Below are positions 35,785-46,335 of a stretch of 64,000 bases of DNA, in pieces. A model generated the notes under the pieces. The model did no database searches. It was not told where the DNA came from and worked only from the letters and a program-made list of their open reading frames with translations. The number at the start of each line of letters is the position of its first letter. Within the stretch, counting starts at the first letter, position 1. The stretch spans positions 62,001 to 126,000 of the forward strand of contig NZ_JABXKF010000032.1 in NCBI RefSeq assembly GCF_017115165.1, in the 5' to 3' direction. This DNA comes from Nostoc sp. LPT. GTDB taxonomy: Bacteria > Cyanobacteriota > Cyanobacteriia > Cyanobacteriales > Nostocaceae. Made by a program: the position numbers and the translations under genes.

Positions 35785-36780
35785 ATGTTGGTTACTTCTA
35801 ACCAATATATTTCTATGAAGGAACTACTTTCCTCTAATTTATACTGTCCATTTTCATCCCATATCAATAAGTATGTTGATGTTTTAGAAAAGCACGCTCT
35901 TGAATGGGTACTTCACTTTAATATCTTGGTCAATGAATCATCTTATAAGCGTTTTTGCAAATCAAAATTTTTCTTTCTAGCGGCAAGTGCTTATCCTCAC
36001 TGCCAGCTTGAAGAATTGAAAATCGCAAATGATTGGTTGAGTTGGGTATTTATTTGGGATGACCAGTGTGATTTGTCAAATTTAGGAAGACAACCTGATG
36101 TTCTCAAAGCTTTTCATAAGAGATTTTTGGAAATATTGAATGGTGCAGAACTTACAAGTAATGATATACCACTTGCTTATGCCTTAAGTGATTTACGACG
36201 ACGGATACTTCAAAGAGGCAGTAAAGAATGGTTTCATTACTTTGTTGATCGTTATGAAGGCTACTTCGATGGATGTGTTCAAGAAGCAATTAATCGAGCA
36301 CAGGAAATTACACCCGATATTGAGAGCTATATGCTTATACGTAGGTTAAGTTTAGGGGGGTATCTTTGCCTTGCATTGATGGAATTTTGTAATTATTTAA
36401 CAATTCCTGATTTTCTCCGAAATCATGAGGTGATGAAAGAGTTAAAAGTGATGACAATTAACATTCTTGCCTGGTGTAATGATATTTTCTCCGTACATAG
36501 AGAAATGTCAAGTGGCGATGTTCATAATTTAGTATTGCTAATTCATTACCAACAAAATATTTATTTAGAAAAGGCAATTGTGGCGGCTATTGAAATGCAC
36601 GATAAAGAAGTGAATTGCTTGCAAAAATTTGAATTATCTATTCCATCTTTTGGAGAAGAATTAGATGCTGAACTTGCCAAATATATATCAGGAATACATA
36701 GCTGGATATTTGCCAATCTGACTTGGTATTCTCACTCTGGTCGTTATGAAACTATAGAAAGATTGGAGTTAGCTAAATAA
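35785..36780 (+). CDS. Class I terpene synthase, sesquiterpene type
   Basis: 331 residues of the bacterial class I terpene cyclase fold. The first metal motif is DDQCD (92-96), the second is NDIFSVHRE (232-240, the NSE triad), and RR at 186-187 and the C-terminal RY near HSGRYE fit the diphosphate sensors. All catalytic elements are kept. It would ionise farnesyl diphosphate and cyclise it; the product cannot be read from sequence. It is single-domain, so it is not the fused geosmin synthase. A P450 follows 150 bp later. In Nostoc, synthases placed like this make germacrene A or 8a-epi-alpha-selinene. An ATG at 35815 is an alternative start. Confidence 0.9.
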   Translation: MLVTSNQYISMKELLSSNLYCPFSSHINKYVDVLEKHALEWVLHFNILVNESSYKRFCKSKFFFLAASAYPHCQLEELKIANDWLSWVFIWDDQCDLSNLGRQPDVLKAFHKRFLEILNGAELTSNDIPLAYALSDLRRRILQRGSKEWFHYFVDRYEGYFDGCVQEAINRAQEITPDIESYMLIRRLSLGGYLCLALMEFCNYLTIPDFLRNHEVMKELKVMTINILAWCNDIFSVHREMSSGDVHNLVLLIHYQQNIYLEKAIVAAIEMHDKEVNCLQKFELSIPSFGEELDAELAKYISGIHSWIFANLTWYSHSGRYETIERLELAK

Positions 36781-36929
36781 AACTCCACTCTATCTTCAGA
36801 AGAAATAAAAGTACCTAATAAGTACACTATTCCGTTAAAAATTTCTCACAGATAAACTCCACCTTATTCTGTTAAGGGTTTAACCCTACTAATGCAACTT
36901 TTAGATTTTGGTTTGGACTTAAAATTCAC

Positions 36930-38321
36930 ATGCAACTACCTAATCCTCTCAAAACCCCTTCTTTACTACAAAAGCTTCAGTGGGTTGCTGACCCTGTGAG
37001 CTATATGGAAAATGCAGCTCAACAATATCCTGACATTTTTACTGGTAGGACAATTGGCTTTGGGGACACCATCGTATTTGTCAATCATCCTCAGGGAATC
37101 CAAGAAATTTTAACGAATGATAGAAAGAAATTTGTAGCTGCTGGTGAACTCAACAGAATTACTGAAGCCTTTGTAGGAGAAAATTCACTTCTTATGCTTG
37201 ATGGCAGTCCTCACAAATGGCTACGACAATTGATGACGCCTTGTTTTCATGGACAGCGAATGCAAGTGTACGGCCAACTAATCTGTAATCTGAGTGATAA
37301 AGTCTTTAGTCAGTTACCACTTGATCGGCCCTTCTTAGCTCGTAACGTCGCACAGAACATATCCTTGGAACTCATCTTACAGATTGTATTAGGCTTGTAT
37401 GAGGGAGAAAGATTTGAGAAACTTAAGCATCTACTGCCATTGATGTTAGATTTGTTTCGCTCACCCCTCACTTCCAGTTTTTTCTTTTTCCGATTCTTGC
37501 AACAGGATTTAGGAGCTTGGAGTCATTGGGGAAAGTTTCTACGTGATCGGGAGACAATCTATCAATTGCTCTATGCTGAAATTGCCGAACGCCGACAACA
37601 ACCTAATTCAGAACGCGTCGATATCCTCTCCTTGCTGATGTCAGCTCAAGATGAAACTGGTCAATTCATGACAGATCATCAATTGCGCGATCAGTTGATG
37701 AGCCTAATAATTGCAGGATATGAAACTACGGCAACAGCAATAGCTTGGGGCTTCTACTGGATTTACCACAAGCCACTAGTCCGCGAAAAACTGTTCAAGG
37801 AACTAGATACCCTTGGTGATTTCCCAGATCCTATGAGCATTTATCGGCTGCCATATCTCACTGCTGTCTGTAATGAAACCTTACGAATTCATCCTGTTTT
37901 GATGATTTTATTCCCTAGAGTGGTACGAGAATCAGTTGAACTTTTGGGACATCCTTTAGAGCCTGGAACAGTATTGCTTCCCAGTGTTTATCTTACTCAT
38001 CAACGTGAAGATTTATATCCTCAACCTAAGGAGTTTCGACCAGAGCGCTTTATAGAAGGCCAATTTTCTCCCTATGAATTTCTGCCTTTTGGTGGTGGTG
38101 TCCGTCGTTGTATGGGTGAGGCTTTAGCCTTATTTCAAATGAAACTAGTATTAGCAACCATCGTGTCACGCTATCAGTTCGCGCTAGTTAATCAGCAACC
38201 TGAGCGACTTCAGCGTCGAGGTTTTATGCTGGCACCTGCTAGTGGAATCAAGATGGTAATTACAGGACGACGTGCGCGTCAAGAGTCTTTAGTTAATATG
38301 GCAACTACACCCGTATCCTAG
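36930..38321 (+). CDS. Cytochrome P450, CYP110-like
   Basis: 463 residues. The oxygen-binding I helix is AGYETT (262-267), the K helix is ETLR (316-319), and the heme loop FGGGVRRCMG has the thiolate ligand Cys394. The start MQLPNPLKTPSLLQKLQWVADP is typical of the CYP110 family of filamentous cyanobacteria. No membrane anchor is seen, so it is soluble and would need a ferredoxin and ferredoxin reductase. It is next to the terpene synthase on the same strand and most likely oxidises its product, as shown for the corresponding pair in Nostoc 7120. The substrate here is inferred. Confidence 0.93.
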   Translation: MQLPNPLKTPSLLQKLQWVADPVSYMENAAQQYPDIFTGRTIGFGDTIVFVNHPQGIQEILTNDRKKFVAAGELNRITEAFVGENSLLMLDGSPHKWLRQLMTPCFHGQRMQVYGQLICNLSDKVFSQLPLDRPFLARNVAQNISLELILQIVLGLYEGERFEKLKHLLPLMLDLFRSPLTSSFFFFRFLQQDLGAWSHWGKFLRDRETIYQLLYAEIAERRQQPNSERVDILSLLMSAQDETGQFMTDHQLRDQLMSLIIAGYETTATAIAWGFYWIYHKPLVREKLFKELDTLGDFPDPMSIYRLPYLTAVCNETLRIHPVLMILFPRVVRESVELLGHPLEPGTVLLPSVYLTHQREDLYPQPKEFRPERFIEGQFSPYEFLPFGGGVRRCMGEALALFQMKLVLATIVSRYQFALVNQQPERLQRRGFMLAPASGIKMVITGRRARQESLVNMATTPVS

Positions 38322-38481
38322 TAGCTTATCAGAGTTGTTTTGATGAGCCTTAGAAACCGAAACCACCCACTTCTTCTAAGATGCAAGGTTAGGTAGAGCA
38401 GAGCAAAACTTGACACACTTCCAAATGTTAGATTTCACTTTACTTAACCCAACTTTGTATTTTAAAAAAAGTGTTGCTAGT

Positions 38482-41400
38482 CTAGATATCTGACTGTTGC
38501 ATCGGGATCTCAATCACGAACTCAGTCCCCTTTCCTAATGAGGAATCACAGGTTAAGCTACCCTTGTGTTTGTCCACAATAATCTGATAGCTAATCGACA
38601 ACCCCAACCCCGTGCCACTTCCTACCGACTTGGTAGTGAAAAATGGGTCAAATATTTTCTGCTGCACCGCTTTTGTCATACCAGAACCGTTATCGGCAAT
38701 CCGAATTATCGCCGTATTAGAATCTGTTAGTTCAGTAAAGATATGAATTTTTCCTACTTTATGAGGAGATGCTAACGCGTCTATGCCCTTTGTGATTTGT
38801 TCCTTGTCATTTACCAATGCTAGATGACCAATGGCAAATGCCTCTTCTAAAGCATCGACCGCATTACTGAGGATATTCATAAATACCTGATTGAGTTGAC
38901 CAGGGTAACAAATAACTTCCGGTAATTTCCCATATTCTTTGACGACTTCAATTTCAGGTAAATTGCTCTTTTCTTGAAGTCGGTGCTGCAAAATCATTAA
39001 GGTGTTGTCTATACCCTCATGAACATCTACAGGCTTCATCTCAGCTTCATCTAAGCGAGAAAAGTTACGTAAGCCCAAAACAATATTTCGGATACGCGAA
39101 CTCCCCATTTTCATTGAATCTATAATCTTAGGCAGGTCTTCTGATAAAAAATCTATGTCAATCTCCTCAGTTTTCTCTTTAACTAAAGGCGAAGGATGGG
39201 GATATTCTTGCTGATAAATAACTATCAAATCCAGCAAATCTTGGACATACTCACTAGCATGATTAATATTGCCATGAATAAAGTTAATAGGGTTATTGAT
39301 TTCATGAGCAATTCCTGCCACCATTTGTCCTAAAGAGGACATTTTTTCACTTTGAATCAATTGTATTTGGGTACTTTGCAATTCTTGTAGGGTTTGTTGT
39401 AAACATTGATTTTTGTCGTTGAGTTCCTGCGTTCTTTTCTGGACTTTTTCCTCTAGGGTATGGTTGTATTCCTCCAAGCTTTCTTTAGCTTGTGCCAAAT
39501 TTTTGTAGAGGATAGCATTCTCTAGAGATATTGCTGCTTGAGTAGTGAGGAGTTTCAGGACTTCTACGCGATCGCGTGTAAATGCTCCTGTCGTTAGATG
39601 ATTTTCTAGATAAAGAATCCCAATTAATTTACCTTGATTTAGAAGAGGTATAGACAATAAACTCTTAGGCTCTTCACTAAGAATATAGCTATCACCTACT
39701 AGAAAAGAAACAGCCATTGCATCATCAATAACCAAGATTTCTCTAGAGCGTTTAACATAGTTAATCAAAGTAATGGGAACATCGTAGCTTGACTCAAGGC
39801 AAGTTGATGGAAACTCAGTGTAGGTATGCTCAAAATTTGAACTTGAACAAACTGCTGTGACAGTTAATGCTAAGTTGTCACCTTCACTCAAAATTAAAGC
39901 GCATTTAGAAGCTCCTGCATTCTCCATAACAACTTCCATTAAAGTAGAAAGTAGTCGCTCAAGCTCGATTTCCCCAGAAAGTGCTTGAGATGCTTTAATG
40001 AATGCGGCTAAATCCAGAGAATCAGAAATACTTGTCTTCGAGCCAATAACAGTTTGTTGATTACTTAGGGTAGATAAAGATGATATAGATATGCTATTGA
40101 AAGAAGCGCTTTCCTCGCTGGAATGGATACTCAGTTTTTCTTGCTGGAATATAGGAGCCAGTAATTGGGGATAGCGTTTTGCCAAATCGTCAACTTTGGC
40201 TAACGCTCCCCAGCGAACGTAGCTATAGTAAGCATCTGTTAAATAGGTTTGAGCAATCTTATGTTTACCCCATTCTAAATAGAATTTGGCGGTAAGTTCT
40301 TGAGCTAAGGCTTCTTCATTAACGTACTCATGTTCTTTGGCAAGGAAGATAGCGCGATCATAGAATTCCATTGCTTCAAGATATTGACTTCCAATCCGAT
40401 AGCGTTCAGCCTCTACAAGATAATATTTGTGCAAATAATTCATTGGGGCATGATGTGCCCAATGCTCCATTTTTTCTTGATTGGCTTGAACCCGATCGAG
40501 AATGCATTTTTGCTCAGAGCCGGATACGTCAGAATACACAGCCAGACCTGCCAGAGAATCATAAAAATGGAAAATCGGAATAACTAGATGTCCTATTGCA
40601 GTATCTAAATACTTTTTCGCCAGTGTAGCATTTTCAACTGCCTGATGAAATTCTTGAAATAGATAACAGAGATGAAGTTTGCTGAAATATAGATATAGAA
40701 GTCCGAGTCCATCTTTAGTTTCCAGGTGAATCGGCAGCATTTTATCTTCGTTATAAACTTCACCAATTAAACAAGACGAATTTTCTGCACGCCCTAGCAA
40801 GTTCAATACGCTCTGCCGATAAATAGTACTCCATTGTAATACTGTTTCTTGCTTTATTTTTCTTATGGCATTATTGTAATTTGCCATTTCTTGTTCTACC
40901 CCTGACAGTTCTCTCCCAATAAAATATGAACCGTAAGAATAAGCGTGTAAAGCATAAGATGCAAACTCTAAATCTCCTGTTTCTACGCTGAAAAAGTAAA
41001 CTTCCATTAAAGGTTTTAATATTTCCTTTACGTGTTCCTTCCAAGGTCTAACAAGTGGATGAAAAGATCCAAGAACTTTCACACTAATTTCTTTAATTTG
41101 TAACCTAGACAAAAGATTTTCAGCTAGTTTACCAAATTGATAGCCGGACTCAATATCTCCCACTAGCCCGCACAGTATTACTCCATAATTAACATAGGCA
41201 AAGGCAGACAATGGTGCGTTGCCATATTGTAGGGATAAATTGATCTGTTTAACAAGAATCAGTGGAAATAGCTCAGGAATAGCTTGATAGGTCAAAGCAT
41301 GTGTACTTGATAGAATACTCATAACTGCCAGCGTTTTAGCTTCTGTCATTTCTGGTAGGTCGATTAAATCCTCAATATGCCTCCCAGCCAGATTTGATGC

Positions 41401-44160
41401 TATTTCTGCCATTACTAGCTGAACATCAGATTGGCTTGGATGTTCAGGAAACTCCACTCCTAAAAGCTTCAAAAAGGCTAGTGCAGTATTAATTCCTTTG
41501 AGTGCTTGGTTCTGTGCCCCATAGGCTTTAATTTTTACTTCGTAAACTTTAACTTTGTCTATAAGAGTTTTTCCTCGTGCCAACACTACCTCTGCTAACT
41601 GCTCGGTTTGCTCAAAGTTGCCGTCCAAGTACGCCGCCTCGGCTGCTGTCTCATATAAAGCTAGGATTAGTTGATATTTAGTCTCCCAACTATCACTTGC
41701 CAGCAGTTGGATGCCGATAGTTAAATACTTAACAGCAGCGGGATAAGCTGTTGATGCTAAAGCTTTACGTCCAGCAATTAGATTCATCTGGGCCAGTTCA
41801 TCTCGTTTAGATTGAGGGGAGATGAATTCTACTGCGATATTAAACTGATTGACAAGCTCAAAAATCTTTTCTTCCTGTTGCAGAACAGGAATATTGTTCA
41901 ATAACAGTAGCCCAATTTTTAAGTGAATTGGCTTTTTTTGTTCTTCAGGAATTAAAGAATAAGCGGCTTGCTGCACTCTATCATGGACAAATTTATACTT
42001 GGGTAGCTGTAAATTATAATTTGAAAATTGTGTAGATTCTATTCCATGAACAATGAATTCTTGATTAGTATTATTTTTGGAAAATATATTGTAATTTTCA
42101 GTCTGTGGTAAAACTAGCCCATCAAGTAATGCTTGCCATAAATCTGATGCTGTATCTACTACAGATTTTTCATTGATGATCGCCAGAGTTTTTAAGTCAA
42201 ATTGATTCCCAATACAGGCAGCAAGTTTCAAAACTTTTTGGGTATATATTGGTAATTTTTCTATTTGCATGGCAATAAATTCTACGACATCATCCGTGAG
42301 AGCTAAATCTTTAACTCTGGAAATATCATACTGCCAATAACCAACATCAAAATTTAATACAATTAGCCCATCATCGTGTAAAGATTTGAGAAATTGAACA
42401 GAAAAGAAGGGGTTGCCTTTAGTTTTAGCAAACACCATCTGGGTTAGAGGAACAGCAACTAATTCTGGACAATGAAGTGTCTCAGCAATTAGATGATTTA
42501 AATCACCCTGATTTAAAGGTGCTAAGGCAATCGTATTAATGATTGCTCCTGCTTTTTGAATCTCCTGTGGTGTTAAATAAAGCGGATGTGCCTTATAAAC
42601 TTCATTATCTCGATAGGAACCAACTAACAAAAAGCCTCCTTTGGTTTCACGCATCTGTTCTGTCTCTTCTGAAAGAGCAGACAACCCGCTGTCACACATT
42701 AATAACTGAATTAATTTCAAAGAAGCTGTATCTGCCCATTGCAAGTCATCGAGAAAGATAACTAGGGGATGTTCTTTAGTTGTAAAGATTTGGATGAATT
42801 TTTGAAAGAATAAATTGAAACGATTTTTGGCAGCGCTGCCAGAGAGTTCTGTAACCTGAGATTGCTTACCAATAATCTGTTCGAGTTCAGGAATGACATC
42901 AATAATCACTTGAGTTTGTGTACCCAATTCCCGCAGAATTTTGACTTTCCATTGTTGAATTTGGGCATCAGTTTCTGAGAGCAGTTGCCCGATTAAGTCC
43001 CGAAAGGCTTGCACTAATCCTGACAAAGGAATGTCACGTTGAAACTGGTCAAATTTTCCTTTGATGAAGTAACTACGCTGCCGCACAATCGGTTTGTGGA
43101 CTTCATTGACCACGGCAGTTTTGCCAATGCCAGAGAAACCTGCGACTAATATCATTTCTGTTGCCCCTTCTGTTACACGCTTAAAAGCAGCGAGTAGGGT
43201 TTCAACTTCACTTTGGCGACCGTAGAGTTTTTCAGGGATTATGAAACGGTCTGAGATGTCTCTCACACCGAGTTCAAAGGGTGCAATATTTCCTGTTTCT
43301 TGCCATTGGCTTTGGCACGTCTCCAAGTCATGCTTTAACCCCAAAGCACTCTGATAGCGGTCTTCGGCATTTTTTGCCATCAGTTTGCTGATGATGTCAG
43401 ACAAAATTGGCCCAATATTGGAGTTAATCCGACTGGCTCTTAGCGGTTGTTTGGCAATGTGAGAATAAACTAACTCTGTCGGATCTTTGCTGGTGAAGGG
43501 TAACTGTCCGGTGAGGAGCTCAAAGAAGGTGACACCAAGGGAATAAAAATCAGTCCGGTAGTCAATACCTCGGTTCATCCTTCCGGTTTGTTCTGGGGAA
43601 ATGTAAGCCAGAGTACCTTCTAAGATGTTGGGATTCGTGAGAAATTGAATTTCTCTTGGCAGAAGGGTGGCAATACTAAAGTTGATGAGTTTGATTTCAT
43701 TTGTGCTAGGGTTGATGAGAATGTTGGCAGGCTTGATGTCCTTGTGAATGATGCGATCGCGATGGAGTCTTTCCAGGGTAGAAGCAATTTTAATCGCAAT
43801 GTGGAAAAACTCGTTCAGGGAAAGCCAGTTTTCCTTTTTTCCCTTGTCCTCTATTCGCCAATTTTGGAGGGAAATACCGCCAAAATCTTCCATCACTAAG
43901 ACATAGCTGTTACGGTAATTTTCTAAGCTATAGGTTTTGACTATGCCAGGAAAATCGAGGTTTTTGGTGATGATATATTGATTTCGGAACTGAGCTATTT
44001 CCGCAAAGGTAGGATATTCATTCCGCATCAATTTGAGAACGACTGATTTTTGGTCTTCTTCTCTAATACCTCGATAAACCAGGGTTTTACTGCCTGAGTA
44101 GATTTGTTCAGTAATGCGATAGCCAGGAAACGAATATATTGTATCCAATACTACTAACAT
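38482..44160 (-). CDS. Ser/Thr-kinase-like/AAA ATPase/GAF/histidine kinase giant protein
   Basis: 1892 residues. Order: protein-kinase domain (10-280), AAA-type ATPase with Walker A GFSGIGKT (341-348), long helical TPR-like region (about 750-1330), GAF (about 1400-1570), coiled coil, HisKA with H1619 in [11 protein letters not shown], and a complete HATPase (DNGSGM, GTGLGLS). In the kinase domain K43 (VVLK) and HKDIKPAN are kept, but the C-helix Glu position is Gln61 and DFG reads NFS (160-162), so phosphotransfer there is doubtful. It faces the P450 gene, with 160 bp between. Hybrid two-component proteins are part of known Nostoc terpene miniclusters. Confidence 0.9.
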   Translation of the reverse strand: MLVVLDTIYSFPGYRITEQIYSGSKTLVYRGIREEDQKSVVLKLMRNEYPTFAEIAQFRNQYIITKNLDFPGIVKTYSLENYRNSYVLVMEDFGGISLQNWRIEDKGKKENWLSLNEFFHIAIKIASTLERLHRDRIIHKDIKPANILINPSTNEIKLINFSIATLLPREIQFLTNPNILEGTLAYISPEQTGRMNRGIDYRTDFYSLGVTFFELLTGQLPFTSKDPTELVYSHIAKQPLRASRINSNIGPILSDIISKLMAKNAEDRYQSALGLKHDLETCQSQWQETGNIAPFELGVRDISDRFIIPEKLYGRQSEVETLLAAFKRVTEGATEMILVAGFSGIGKTAVVNEVHKPIVRQRSYFIKGKFDQFQRDIPLSGLVQAFRDLIGQLLSETDAQIQQWKVKILRELGTQTQVIIDVIPELEQIIGKQSQVTELSGSAAKNRFNLFFQKFIQIFTTKEHPLVIFLDDLQWADTASLKLIQLLMCDSGLSALSEETEQMRETKGGFLLVGSYRDNEVYKAHPLYLTPQEIQKAGAIINTIALAPLNQGDLNHLIAETLHCPELVAVPLTQMVFAKTKGNPFFSVQFLKSLHDDGLIVLNFDVGYWQYDISRVKDLALTDDVVEFIAMQIEKLPIYTQKVLKLAACIGNQFDLKTLAIINEKSVVDTASDLWQALLDGLVLPQTENYNIFSKNNTNQEFIVHGIESTQFSNYNLQLPKYKFVHDRVQQAAYSLIPEEQKKPIHLKIGLLLLNNIPVLQQEEKIFELVNQFNIAVEFISPQSKRDELAQMNLIAGRKALASTAYPAAVKYLTIGIQLLASDSWETKYQLILALYETAAEAAYLDGNFEQTEQLAEVVLARGKTLIDKVKVYEVKIKAYGAQNQALKGINTALAFLKLLGVEFPEHPSQSDVQLVMAEIASNLAGRHIEDLIDLPEMTEAKTLAVMSILSSTHALTYQAIPELFPLILVKQINLSLQYGNAPLSAFAYVNYGVILCGLVGDIESGYQFGKLAENLLSRLQIKEISVKVLGSFHPLVRPWKEHVKEILKPLMEVYFFSVETGDLEFASYALHAYSYGSYFIGRELSGVEQEMANYNNAIRKIKQETVLQWSTIYRQSVLNLLGRAENSSCLIGEVYNEDKMLPIHLETKDGLGLLYLYFSKLHLCYLFQEFHQAVENATLAKKYLDTAIGHLVIPIFHFYDSLAGLAVYSDVSGSEQKCILDRVQANQEKMEHWAHHAPMNYLHKYYLVEAERYRIGSQYLEAMEFYDRAIFLAKEHEYVNEEALAQELTAKFYLEWGKHKIAQTYLTDAYYSYVRWGALAKVDDLAKRYPQLLAPIFQQEKLSIHSSEESASFNSISISSLSTLSNQQTVIGSKTSISDSLDLAAFIKASQALSGEIELERLLSTLMEVVMENAGASKCALILSEGDNLALTVTAVCSSSNFEHTYTEFPSTCLESSYDVPITLINYVKRSREILVIDDAMAVSFLVGDSYILSEEPKSLLSIPLLNQGKLIGILYLENHLTTGAFTRDRVEVLKLLTTQAAISLENAILYKNLAQAKESLEEYNHTLEEKVQKRTQELNDKNQCLQQTLQELQSTQIQLIQSEKMSSLGQMVAGIAHEINNPINFIHGNINHASEYVQDLLDLIVIYQQEYPHPSPLVKEKTEEIDIDFLSEDLPKIIDSMKMGSSRIRNIVLGLRNFSRLDEAEMKPVDVHEGIDNTLMILQHRLQEKSNLPEIEVVKEYGKLPEVICYPGQLNQVFMNILSNAVDALEEAFAIGHLALVNDKEQITKGIDALASPHKVGKIHIFTELTDSNTAIIRIADNGSGMTKAVQQKIFDPFFTTKSVGSGTGLGLSISYQIIVDKHKGSLTCDSSLGKGTEFVIEIPMQQSDI

Positions 44161-44544
44161 TGCGGACTAAGCTCATAATTATTGTTTCTATGGCTTATTA
44201 TTCCCGCGCAAAGGCTATCCTCATCATGAAATAGGATTTTTTTGTTTAATTTGTATTAGAAAATATGACTTTTAATATATTTTTTTTACTAAATATCTGA
44301 ATCTTGAACTGTAGCGTTTCCTCATCAAGTGAATGTTAACAAAGAGTCGGGTAATGGATAGCCGAACTTACGAAGAGGGAAGATAAAGTACAGCTTTACC
44401 AGGCTAAGGTAAAGCTGTACCTCACTAAATAATGATGATTTGTCAACATAAGTGTTTTTGAACTAACTATTTTTATCCGCTTTTAATCGGACACCAGTAT
44501 AGATGGTGTATTTTTGGCTGCGATAATAATAACGAGCACAAATA
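44161..44544. other. Gap with 13-bp inverted repeat (44388-44420)
   Basis: gtacagctttacc and ggtaaagctgtac pair perfectly around aggctaa, a strong hairpin 125 bp past the response regulator's end. It could end its transcript, although there is no T run; it could also be a repeat. The left part holds the giant kinase's promoter region. Confidence 0.55.
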
Positions 44545-45180
44545 CTACTTGATTTTTTGTTTAATAAAAGTCACAACCTGAGTTAGCTGTTTCTTCAAAC
44601 CATCAATTTCTGCTTGCATTTTGACAATTTTCTCATTCAATGCATTAATTTCTGCCTCGGAGACTCCTCCATTAGTGGGGGTTGCGACACTAGGAATTGC
44701 GACGCTAGGGGCTACTACCGTACTATTGGCGACATCAGAGGTTGATGATGTGCCATTTTTTACGGAAACTCCTGCTCCTACTGAAACTAGTTCTGGGCGT
44801 GGCTGTTTCGCCTTAGCCATAGCTAACTTAATCGCGTTAATTAGTTGTTTCTGATCGAAAGGCTTGCCCAGAAATTCAAAATATTCAAATGGTTCTGTGA
44901 TTTTCTCCGTCACTTCTTCCTTGCGACCCGACATGATCACTAAAGGAATTTTTCTTAATTCTGGGTGGGCTTGAACTTGCTGAAAAACTTCCCAGCCACT
45001 CATTTTAGGCAACAGGAAATCCAGCATTATCAGGCTGAGTTTTTCCTGAAGGATAAAATTTAGTCCTTCCACACCGTCTTTTGCTTCTAGTACCTCAAAA
45101 TTGCCCGGAGGCAACATTTCTCGTACTTTTACCCTGACAACCGTAGTGTCATCGATAACTAAAATCTTGTTGCTTGCCAC
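44545..45180 (-). CDS. Response regulator with coiled-coil tail
   Basis: 211 residues. The receiver (1-125) has the acidic pair in VIDD, phospho-Asp near residue 53 in IMLDFLLPKMSG, a serine in IMSGRK and lysine in LGKPF. After a low-complexity Val/Thr/Ser linker, the last 35 residues form a coiled coil (LNEKIVKMQAEIDGLKKQL). No DNA-binding or enzyme domain is attached, so it acts through protein contacts. It is next to the giant kinase on the same strand, 384 bp upstream, and is the nearest candidate phosphate acceptor for it. Confidence 0.9.
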   Translation of the reverse strand: MASNKILVIDDTTVVRVKVREMLPPGNFEVLEAKDGVEGLNFILQEKLSLIMLDFLLPKMSGWEVFQQVQAHPELRKIPLVIMSGRKEEVTEKITEPFEYFEFLGKPFDQKQLINAIKLAMAKAKQPRPELVSVGAGVSVKNGTSSTSDVANSTVVAPSVAIPSVATPTNGGVSEAEINALNEKIVKMQAEIDGLKKQLTQVVTFIKQKIK

Positions 45181-45408
45181 GACTGTTTGCTCTAACAGAA
45201 ACTATAAGTGTAAATAGCGGCTTTGCCGATTGTCCTTGAGAATCCTCCCACTATATACATAATTTCTAGCAATTGGGGGATAGTATATTTCGGTATAAAT
45301 GACATTGTTAGAAGTGTTGTGCAAAACTTTTGCTCGCGCTCTTTTCAATTTGTGTCATGGTGATATTTAATCGACAGACCACTACATCTATATCCGCATC
45401 TTACTGGG

Positions 45409-46335
45409 ATGTCTATGATTTCGTCACAACAAACCGACCTAAAGTCTGAAATTACGGCAATGCCTAGCTGGCTACGTCGCCCAATTGGCAAAGCCAGTGA
45501 AATCTCTACCGTACAACGCATTATTAAGCAGCGCCAAATTCACACAATTTGCGAAGAAGGACGCTGTCCCAACCGGGGAGAGTGCTATGCCCAAAAAACT
45601 GCAACTTTCTTACTAATGGGGCCCACGTGTACACGCTCTTGTGCTTTTTGTCAAGTAGATAAAGGTCATGCACCGATGCCTCTTGATTTAGATGAACCTC
45701 AAAAGGTAGCACAGGCGGTGCAGCTTTTGGGATTGCGTTATGTGGTGCTGACTTCTGTAGCCCGTGATGACTTGCCCGATCAGGGGGCAGGACACTTTGT
45801 GAAGACGATCGCGACTATCCGCCAATTGAACCCAGAGACTCAAATTGAAGTGCTGACCCCAGATTTTTGGGGTGGTGCTGGTGTTGGAGAGTCAGGTCAA
45901 CGCCAGCGAATAGCTACGATTGTCAAAGCCAAACCAGCTTGTTTTAATCACAATATCGAGACAGTGCAACGCTTAACTGGACGAGTGCGCCGGGGAGCCA
46001 AGTACGATCGCTCGCTCTTGGTGCTGGCTATGGTTAAAGAAATCGATTCAACAATTCCCACCAAATCAGGTTTGATGCTGGGACACGGAGAAACACTTGA
46101 TGAAGTCATTGAAGCAATGGCTGATTTAAGGACTGTGGGGTGCGATCGCTTGACTATCGGGCAGTATATGCGTCCTTCTCTAGAACATTTGCCAGTCCAA
46201 AAATATTGGACTCCAGAGGAATTCGATCAACTCGGCAGATTAGCATGGGAAATGGGATTCAACCATGTTCGTTCTGGGCCTCTGGTTCGCAGTTCCTATC
46301 ATGCTGGAGAGGAGAGAGTAGGCAGTGGGGAGTAG
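45409..46335 (+). CDS. lipA: Lipoyl synthase
   Basis: 308 residues of the radical SAM enzyme that inserts two sulfurs into octanoyl groups on lipoyl-dependent proteins. The auxiliary cluster cysteines are C48, C53 and C59 ([12 protein letters not shown]) and the radical SAM triad is C74, C78, C81 (CTRSCAFC). Later come the HNIETV motif and a closing RSSYHAGE whose serine ligates the auxiliary cluster. Lipoyl groups serve pyruvate dehydrogenase (pdhB at 10533) and the glycine cleavage system. Cyanobacteria often have two lipA genes. The C-terminus runs into an STRR repeat, adding a few unusual residues. Confidence 0.96.
   Translation: MSMISSQQTDLKSEITAMPSWLRRPIGKASEISTVQRIIKQRQIHTICEEGRCPNRGECYAQKTATFLLMGPTCTRSCAFCQVDKGHAPMPLDLDEPQKVAQAVQLLGLRYVVLTSVARDDLPDQGAGHFVKTIATIRQLNPETQIEVLTPDFWGGAGVGESGQRQRIATIVKAKPACFNHNIETVQRLTGRVRRGAKYDRSLLVLAMVKEIDSTIPTKSGLMLGHGETLDEVIEAMADLRTVGCDRLTIGQYMRPSLEHLPVQKYWTPEEFDQLGRLAWEMGFNHVRSGPLVRSSYHAGEERVGSGE

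Noticed and set aside
40330-40587. Plus-strand frames within the giant kinase gene
   Set aside because: Antisense shadows; the minus-strand frame is 1892 codons with clear domains.
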